From contig CAZOUM010000053.1 of NCBI GenBank assembly GCA_964582985.1, positions 1 through 18,475 of the forward strand: DNA of 18,475 nt. Reading direction: 5' to 3'. Shown piece by piece: positions 14,801-18,475 of the stretch. The stretch comes from CAZQYB01 sp964582985. Lineage in GTDB: Bacteria; Planctomycetota; Phycisphaerae; Sedimentisphaerales; Anaerobacaceae. The notes beneath the pieces were generated by a model, which worked only from the letters and a program-made list of their open reading frames with translations, had not been told where the DNA came from and did no database searches. The translations under genes and the position numbers were made by a program. Each line of letters opens with the position of its first letter. Position 1 is the stretch's first letter.

Positions 14801-15117
14801 AGACGAGAGACGAGCTTAAGCCTCTCGGCCCGAATCTCATCGGTCGCGTCGGCCAAATCTTCGGCACCTTCCCAGGCAGGTAAGGAATCGATTTTTTGTG
14901 CCCCGAAGGTGTGCAAATCGTCGGCTGCCTTGTCGGCATCGTCGATGTGCGGGCAGATATAAAGAATCGGCCGCGCGAGTTCCTTTGATATGTGCGCCGC
15001 CAGCAGGCGCGCAAACGACCCCCACGTCCCCGCGACTTTTACCGTCCCCGCACCACCGCGGCCGGCCTCGAGCCGGGAGATTAGCTGCGAAACCGTTTTA
15101 TCTTGTCTAAGGTCCAC
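11821..15117 (-). CDS. mfd: Transcription-repair coupling factor
   Basis: Mfd removes RNA polymerase stalled at DNA damage and recruits UvrA. The 1098 residues are laid out in family order: UvrB-like N-terminal region (about 1-320), RNA-polymerase interaction domain (LQPGEYVVHASYGIGKFSG, 439-457), helicase domain with Walker A GDVGYGKT (590-597), GTHRL, Walker B DEEQ (691-694), TATPIPRTL (717-725), the second RecA lobe with IPNANTIFINDADRFGLAEMHQLRGRVGR (split here by position about 815-845), and a C-terminal D7-like domain. Two N-terminal loops look expanded: residues 101-113, coded by a heptanucleotide array, and residues about 193-208, coded in part by a palindrome. The start is GTG at 15117 with only a weak ribosome site. 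A good promoter lies upstream, and it heads the operon down to mnmG. Confidence 0.97.
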   Translation of the reverse strand: MDLRQDKTVSQLISRLEAGRGGAGTVKVAGTWGSFARLLAAHISKELARPILYICPHIDDADKAADDLHTFGAQKIDSLPAWEGAEDLADATDEIRAERLKLVSRLSSFVSRSGEDNFIIPASVQALCQPIPKPEALEQSSLSLQTGSERSPEEAAGWLVDNGFERVERVDLPGQFARRGGIVDIYAPLVSEKTLRSERSAGSSPNGGEALRVEFFGDTIESIREINLDTQRSCRELEKVAIISAVCGSAQEERELFINTLPKDCIIILEEPSDIEEVARVFVERLENTERLYDWADIYQAMEKFTRLHICRFVTSASDDFLKLDISSVQQFQHKATSIWAGHKAALEELVRQAKQGKKVELYCEASAEIKRVTEIIEESDKKVPANFKLQQGFIHQGFVINSLNTIVISHHELFGQYALRRRWRPMRATSPVDTLSDLQPGEYVVHASYGIGKFSGIEAIEEKGGKSEYLTVEYADSAKIQVSVRNIALIQKYIGTSPKRPKLSKIGSKRWQKQKERVAKSVRDLAGELLDVQAKRHSMGGIACGEDSEWQSEFEESFPYQETPDQTTAAEQIKTDMQKAIAMDRLLCGDVGYGKTELAMRAAFKTVENGKQVAILAPTTVLCVQHGRTFTERFADFPVCIEVLNRFKTTKQAKDIIARTKQGKVDILIGTHRLLSGDVGFKDLGFLIIDEEQRFGVEHKERLKKLRVNVDVLTMTATPIPRTLNMSLLGLRDISSLATPPLDRRSIVTAVTAYNNELIRKAIIGELNRQGQVFFVHNRVRTIDKKAWEIQKLVSDAKVAIAHGQMAKHELEKTMIDFVTGNVDVLVCTTIIESGLDIPNANTIFINDADRFGLAEMHQLRGRVGRYKHRAYAYMLLPSSRPITPIAARRLKAIEEYSHLGAGFRIALRDLEIRGAGNILGPEQSGHIQLVGYQMYCELLADAVKRLKNEPVEAIPTAVLDLGFTTYIPKNYIPLDRHRMDAYRKIAVARTADELKQVESELDDIYGPVPDEVKLLLALGELRIAASKLGLKSIVTSGHDLIFSFTKDAEGKADSLFAKVSGRSWTPDPKTAYLRLKETYFEPGTLISLLRKILGEK
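14514..14535. repeat. 22-bp near-perfect palindrome inside mfd
   Basis: CTGCGC-T-GCG-TT-CGC-T-GCGCAG folds on itself with one T:T mismatch and a two-base loop. It encodes part of the segment SEKTLRSERSAGSSPNGG of Mfd, between the VDIYAPL and LRVEFFGD strands that lie closer together in most family members as I recall them. Confidence 0.55.
14782..14816. repeat. Heptanucleotide array inside mfd, ACGAGAG type, five units
   Basis: Five contiguous units read ACGAGAG, ACGAAAG, ACGAGAG, ACGAGAG, ACGAGCT on the plus strand. On the coding strand they give a Ser/Arg/Leu/Val-rich stretch at Mfd residues about 101-113, in a surface region before the conserved ASVQALCQPIP. The period is not a multiple of three, so a change of one unit would shift the frame. 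Confidence 0.7.
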
Positions 15118-15152
15118 AGAATTATTGCGGCAACAGCTCTTTACTAAAAACT

Positions 15153-15181
15153 ATTGTAAGCGAATCCGCAGCGCCGGACAA
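15153..15181 (-). promoter_or_regulatory. Promoter of the mfd operon
   Basis: On the minus strand TTGTCC (15181-15176) and TACAAT (15158-15153) are 17 bases apart. Transcription would start near 15147, about 30 bases before the GTG start of mfd. Confidence 0.6.
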
Positions 15182-15650
15182 TCCTGTCTTTTCGTAAACC
15201 TTGCCCGCCATCCGTTTGGCGGGCGCGTGGGCCAAGCCCAACTCTACATTGATTTTGCTGGGCATGGCCCAGCCAACGTCATCCTGAGCTTGTGCCCAAG
15301 GTGCCAAGCGCACGCCTTTCCTGTCATCCTGAGCTTGTGCCCAAGGTGCGCAGCCGAAGGATCTGGCCTTCGCACATACTTAGCCTCCTCATTCCCACGA
15401 AGCCTGCCCCCGCTTGCCCCGAACCATAGCCCAGTAGCAAAAGTATGCAGTTAAACAGGCAAATGCCGCCACTTAAAAAGGGCAAAATGTCAGCAAAACA
15501 TAGCATTTTCCGGCTCATAGTTGGCAGGCGGGCAAATCTGAGCGCAGCGAAACATCGTCAAATATCGGTGAGTATGTTGGCAAATCTTGGTTTAAATACG
15601 CCCGCAACCAGACCTGGAGCGGAACGCAAAGAGCACTTTGCTGAGCCAAT
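15182..15650. repeat. Gene-free spacer with palindromes and a direct repeat
   Basis: It contains a perfect hairpin GCCCGCCA / TGGCGGGC (15203-15224, six-base loop), a second hairpin GCTGGGC-ATG-GCCCAGC (15257-15273), and a 27-bp perfect direct repeat beginning GTCATCCTGAGC at 15278-15304 and 15323-15349. The second copy runs on into GAAGGATCT, the usual ending of a repeat seen in many environmental genomes. A short minus-strand ORF with a hydrophobic stretch (15518-15324) ends inside this repeat and is probably not a gene. Confidence 0.65.
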
Positions 15651-16595
15651 TCATCTCGTGACTACTTCACTGAGTAGAAGGAGTACCTTTGTTAACACAA
15701 AGGCCGTAATGCCGAATGCGACACCGACTTTGAAAAAAGGCGTTTTCTCGTGGTCCTCAGAAAAATCAGACAAAATCGTAGCACTTATCCACTGTAGAAT
15801 CTTCAATACCGAAAGAAAGAAAAGGATAGACATATACAAAGCGATAGGCACAAAGGTTGTGAGGGAATAAAAGAGCATCATGGCGGGGTTAAAAACGCCC
15901 AGCTGATTGCTCCAAAGCTCAGAAATGAAACCAGTTAATTTTATAGGCATAACTCGACCATGGGGAGGTGTAGCAAAATAGACCCACACACACAGATAAG
16001 CAAGAAGGTAGCTCAAGCAAATATCGATGAAGGCAATCAAACCGAAGTATTTTTTGCGGTCGTTGACAACCTTCAGCAAAGCAAACGTTGAAGTCATTGC
16101 GAGAAAGTCAAACAAATAGTTGTTCCAATAGAGTCCTACGTACTCTAGGAAAGTAGTTACTGTCATAAATTGCCTAAAAACAAATGAGAATCCAGTAAAT
16201 GGCAATAAAGGTATAAGATTGGTATAGTCATATACAACAAATTGCTGTCTGTCTCGTAAGTGAGCTAGGCTTAGGGCGGCCACAGTTAGGTATTGGCTGA
16301 CAAGCAAGCTCACGAGCAAGTACCTCAACGTTAAGAACCCTCTGCCAAAGATTTTGTTTTTCAGGGCCAGTACACATGCGACCATGAGTTGTTGAATACC
16401 CGCAAAATTAGCCTTGTTTATGATTCTGAACAACTTCTGCGAACTATCTCTGAAGAACTCCTGAACTTTCACCTTTTCCTTTTGTCTTAACTCGGTGTTG
16501 AGTAAATAGTCAGCGAAACGTCCAGCCACGGACAGTATCGCAAGAACAACCACCCAAACTAGGATGCCGACGTATCCATTCATGCCACTAACCAC
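15651..16595 (-). CDS. Six-helix integral membrane protein of unknown function
   Basis: The protein is 314 residues from GTG 16595, or 310 from ATG 16583 (MNGYVGILVW), which is the more likely start; neither has a strong ribosome site. Membrane helices are predicted by eye at about 8-27, 88-111, 159-176, 184-208, 237-265 and 288-308. A charged helical stretch (33-63, rich in Lys, Glu, Arg) separates the first helix from the rest. I recognise no transporter or enzyme motif. It follows the Sel1-repeat gene on the same strand after 85 bases that contain only a weak five-base hairpin, so the two may be cotranscribed. Its A+T content is higher than that of the neighbouring mfd operon, consistent with accessory DNA. 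A short Sel1/membrane pair could work together at the membrane, but this is only positional. Confidence 0.65.
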   Translation of the reverse strand: MVSGMNGYVGILVWVVVLAILSVAGRFADYLLNTELRQKEKVKVQEFFRDSSQKLFRIINKANFAGIQQLMVACVLALKNKIFGRGFLTLRYLLVSLLVSQYLTVAALSLAHLRDRQQFVVYDYTNLIPLLPFTGFSFVFRQFMTVTTFLEYVGLYWNNYLFDFLAMTSTFALLKVVNDRKKYFGLIAFIDICLSYLLAYLCVWVYFATPPHGRVMPIKLTGFISELWSNQLGVFNPAMMLFYSLTTFVPIALYMSILFFLSVLKILQWISATILSDFSEDHEKTPFFKVGVAFGITAFVLTKVLLLLSEVVTR

Positions 16596-16680
16596 GAGTC
16601 TTACATTGGCTCTGCAGCAACAGAGTAACCCTACAAGTGAGAGGCTCGTCTATTATTTGTGCTATTATCACTCTGTGAGG

Positions 16681-17727
16681 TCAACCATTATTCAAATCAC
16701 CCTTATTATCTGCCAAATGCCTTCCCGCGTAAGCGCCTTCACCACGTCTCTTTGACACCGCGTGCAAAAAGTAACCTGCACCAGCCATCGCTGATGAGAT
16801 ACAAAAAGAAATAAATATGAGTATAGCTCTTTCTGTAATTGACATGCTTGACGAAGACGCGCAGTAGTCAAGCAGCCTCTCGGCCTCTTCGCAGTCTGCG
16901 CTTATCGCCATGTGCACCCATTTCTCTGCCTGTGCCATCTCTGTTTTAACAAAACAAGGGTTCATACTCACCCCGTATATCAAGCCAAGGAGCGCTTTGA
17001 CGCCTGCGGCTAGGTCTTCGCTGATTGTGCTTGATTCGTTGACCAGATGCAACAGCGATGCCGCTTTCTTCTCATCCCTCTTCACCCCACTGCCAAAATA
17101 GTACATTATCGATAGACCAACAGTGCCAACGGGGTTCCCTGCTTCAGCAGCTTCCCGTAACAAATCCAGTGCCCTTTTCTCATCCCTCATGACGCCCCTG
17201 CCCCCTTCGTAGGCCGCTGCAATATAGAGAACTGCTCCCGTATGGCCGGCTTCCTTAGCTTTACGAAACCATTCTACAGCTTTTTTGTAATCTATCGGGA
17301 TGCTCTTCGTACCATCAAAGTATACCATACCCAGTTTGTACATAGCCACATCACATCCCTGCCCAGCAGCTTTCTGAAGCCACGCGACAAATTTCGCATG
17401 GTCTTGTCTAACTCCCCGACCTTCAAAATATAACTTCCCAAGTCCGTGCATAGCCGAAATAGACCCCGCATCTGCCGCCTTCTGATACCACTCAAATGCT
17501 TCCGCACAATCCTGTTGAACACCCGTGCCCTGCTCATAACACACACCAAGTTTGTACATAGCTTCATGGTCCCCTTCATGCGCTCGACTCAAGTACTGTG
17601 AAGCCAGGCCGTTAGCTTCAGCTAGCTCTTCGGATTGCGCGCTTTGTGTAGAATTGACGTCGGCTTTTGCAACGCAAGAAATGGCTAAGAAGGATAACCA
17701 CACAAGTGGAGAACTTGATTTTCCCAT
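16681..17727 (-). CDS. Sel1-repeat (TPR-like) protein with signal peptide and C-terminal membrane helix
   Basis: The 348-residue protein starts with an export signal (1-22, likely cleaved after AKA). Five to six Sel1-like repeats of about 36 residues follow, at roughly 54-89, 90-125, 126-162, 163-198, 199-233 and a degenerate one at 244-280. Each shows the A-x-x-x-L-G-x-x-Y-x-x-G-x-G-V pattern, such as AMYKLGVCYEQGTGV and AMHGLGKLYFEGRGV. A membrane helix at about 300-322 and a short basic tail anchor the C-terminus. Sel1 repeats are protein-binding scaffolds, so the repeats would face the periplasm. A promoter with 17-base spacing lies just upstream. The ribosome site (AAGG) is weak and close. 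The target is unknown. It is followed by a six-helix membrane protein gene. Confidence 0.9.
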   Translation of the reverse strand: MGKSSSPLVWLSFLAISCVAKADVNSTQSAQSEELAEANGLASQYLSRAHEGDHEAMYKLGVCYEQGTGVQQDCAEAFEWYQKAADAGSISAMHGLGKLYFEGRGVRQDHAKFVAWLQKAAGQGCDVAMYKLGMVYFDGTKSIPIDYKKAVEWFRKAKEAGHTGAVLYIAAAYEGGRGVMRDEKRALDLLREAAEAGNPVGTVGLSIMYYFGSGVKRDEKKAASLLHLVNESSTISEDLAAGVKALLGLIYGVSMNPCFVKTEMAQAEKWVHMAISADCEEAERLLDYCASSSSMSITERAILIFISFCISSAMAGAGYFLHAVSKRRGEGAYAGRHLADNKGDLNNG

Positions 17728-17741
17728 AAGCCCTTAGTCCA

Positions 17742-17770
17742 GATATAAAAAGCCCAAAAGAGTAATGCAA
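17742..17770 (-). promoter_or_regulatory. Promoter of the Sel1-repeat gene
   Basis: On the minus strand TTGCAT (17770-17765) and TATATC (17747-17742) are 17 bases apart, placing transcription start only a few bases upstream of the ATG at 17727. It lies within DNA that appears to descend from the interrupted KAP-like gene. Confidence 0.5.
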
Positions 17771-17841
17771 TGATGCCCAACCGCCGTCGTAACAGAAAAG
17801 TATCGGTTAAGTTTCTAGTTTCATTTTGTGTTGTCTTTTTA

Positions 17842-18018
17842 TCAAATCCACCTCACCCAAGCTCTAAATAAGCCAACCACAAAAGGTCTTTGCAAATTCG
17901 AGTGAATTATTTTTAGCAAATCCTCGCCTATCTTCGAATGCGTCTCTATTTCATCTCTACCGGTGGGCTGGTCATTTAGAAATTTATATTCCGACTGCTC
18001 ATTTTTGGCAGCACCCAT
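17842..18018 (-). pseudogene. Truncated N-terminus of a KAP-type P-loop NTPase
   Basis: A 58-codon ORF opens at ATG 18018 behind a strong ribosome site, GGAGGG (18030-18025, six bases away). It reads MGAAKNEQSEYKFLNDQPTG, then a helical stretch with SKIGEDLLKII, then RPFVVGLFRAW before ending at TGA. KAP NTPases (Kidins220/PifA group, which includes phage-exclusion proteins) begin the same way: a FLxDxPxxxxD opening, a helix, then a strand and Walker A loop of the type GLFGxWGxGK. Here the Gly after F is Arg (GGA to AGA) and the frame is lost exactly at the Walker A. A neighbouring frame (about 17801-17685) holds LRRRLGIIALLFWAFYIW, a membrane-like segment such as many KAP proteins carry. It looks like a decayed gene whose 3' end has been replaced by the Sel1 gene. 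Confidence 0.6.
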
Positions 18019-18320
18019 GCGCTACCCTCCAAGAAAATACTTATGTCAACTAGTCGAACGTAAGTGCTCTTCCCGTCAGATATCGAATGACCATCGATTC
18101 CAAGCGTTTGCTGGCAATAATATAGCCGTCCTTGGCTGCTCAAACGCTGATTAAAAACCGCCAAAAGTCGCTTTTCCTTCTCGGCATAATAGATGGGGAA
18201 ATTCGAATTGTCAAGGAATAATTCGCGAAGCAGAATTAGTCCATACTTTTCAGCCGTTAGTCTTGCGTCTTGCGTCTTGAGTCTTGCGTCTTGTGTCTTG
18301 CGTCTTTGAACACTACTCAC
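17976..18320 (-). CDS. Doubtful ORF overlapping the KAP-like start
   Basis: This frame would give 114 residues. The first 20 (MSSVQRRKTQDARLKTQDAR) are just the translated heptanucleotide array, and no ribosome site precedes the ATG. The middle (AEKEKRLLAVFNQRLSSQGRL, DGHSISDGKSTYVRLVDISI) looks moderately coding, so a real but truncated gene whose start was replaced by the repeat is possible. It overlaps the better-supported KAP-like ORF by 43 bases in another frame. No family is recognised. Confidence 0.25.
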   Translation of the reverse strand: MSSVQRRKTQDARLKTQDARLTAEKYGLILLRELFLDNSNFPIYYAEKEKRLLAVFNQRLSSQGRLYYCQQTLGIDGHSISDGKSTYVRLVDISIFLEGSAWVLPKMSSRNINF

Positions 18321-18388
18321 TACTCACTACTCACTAACGACTACTCACCACTCGTATTTAGTCGCTGGTCCCTGGCAACTGGCCGCTG
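18260..18388. repeat. Three adjoining heptanucleotide arrays
   Basis: Seven units of GTCTTGC type (18260-18308) are followed, after three bases, by six units of ACTACTC type (18312-18353), then one spacer unit GTATTTA, then four units of G(T/C)CNCTG type: GTCGCTG, GTCCCTG, GCAACTG, GCCGCTG (18361-18388). Each array has its own consensus but the period is seven throughout. Confidence 0.85.
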
Positions 18389-18409
18389 GCCCCTAATCCG
18401 AATACAATC

Positions 18410-18430
18410 AGGCCTGCGGCCTTTTTTCTT
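18410..18430 (+). terminator. Possible plus-strand terminator
   Basis: AGGCC-TGC-GGCCT (18410-18422) is a five-base stem with a three-base loop, followed by TTTTTTCTTTTT. No plus-strand gene was found nearby, so it may serve a transcript I cannot see or be fortuitous. Confidence 0.4.
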
Positions 18431-18475
18431 TTTCTGGCCTGGTTTCACATTGACAAAACCTGCATGTTTATGCTA

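Noticed and set aside
15324..15518. A minus-strand ORF of 64 codons with a hydrophobic stretch.
   Set aside because: Its last 13 or so codons are the GTCATCCTGAGC repeat, it has no ribosome site, and it resembles no family.
18260..18388. The regular repeats at the right edge were considered as a CRISPR array.
   Set aside because: Units are seven bases, contiguous and without spacers; no cas gene is nearby.

Overview
The window looks like a piece of bacterial chromosome, most likely from a Planctomycetota / Phycisphaerae-type genome, probably an environmental assembly. That placement is an inference. It rests on the 11051-11818 protein, which has a DUF4190-like membrane half and an H-X9-DG/DUF1559-like tail, on the mfd / PPIase / acpS / mnmG cluster, and on spacers filled with short dispersed repeats. 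No tRNA, rRNA, CRISPR array, transposase or integrase was seen.

Positions 1-5020 are a loose accessory region. It holds a stand-alone HsdR-N-like nuclease-fold protein (182-997), a hypothetical gene broken by one in-frame TAG (1111-1671), a signal-peptide serine protease fused to two membrane helices and a zinc ribbon (2000-3079), a GNAT acetyltransferase (3377/3344-3877), and a chimeric remnant that joins the start of a ParB-like gene to the end of a dGTPase-like gene (5013-4266). The spacers here are mosaics of repeats.

Positions 5184-7235 carry a small membrane protein with a Tyr/Asp-rich tail (minus strand), a divergent cold-shock protein with its own promoter, long leader and terminator (plus strand), and a SAM methyltransferase (minus strand).

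Positions 7492-15158 form a minus-strand housekeeping operon: promoter, mfd, DUF4190/H-X9-DG membrane protein, PPIC-type lipoprotein foldase, acpS, mnmG. The genes are tightly packed. At the acpS/mnmG junction a 57-bp imperfect palindrome sits exactly in frame. Removing it would restore an ordinary MnmG N-terminus and an ordinary acpS stop. mfd carries a heptanucleotide repeat and a palindrome inside coding loops.

Positions 15159-18475 are again accessory. They hold a repeat-rich spacer, a six-helix membrane protein, a Sel1-repeat membrane protein with its own promoter, and upstream a 58-codon ORF with a strong ribosome site that reads as the truncated N-terminus of a KAP-type P-loop NTPase. 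The right edge is a 130-bp run of seven-base tandem repeats.

The strongest unexplained signals are the recurrent period-7 arrays (at least six places, with different units but always seven bases), the frame-preserving palindrome at acpS/mnmG, the ParB/dGTPase fusion point where one short DNA word encodes a motif of both families, and the KAP-like remnant next to the Sel1/membrane-protein pair.
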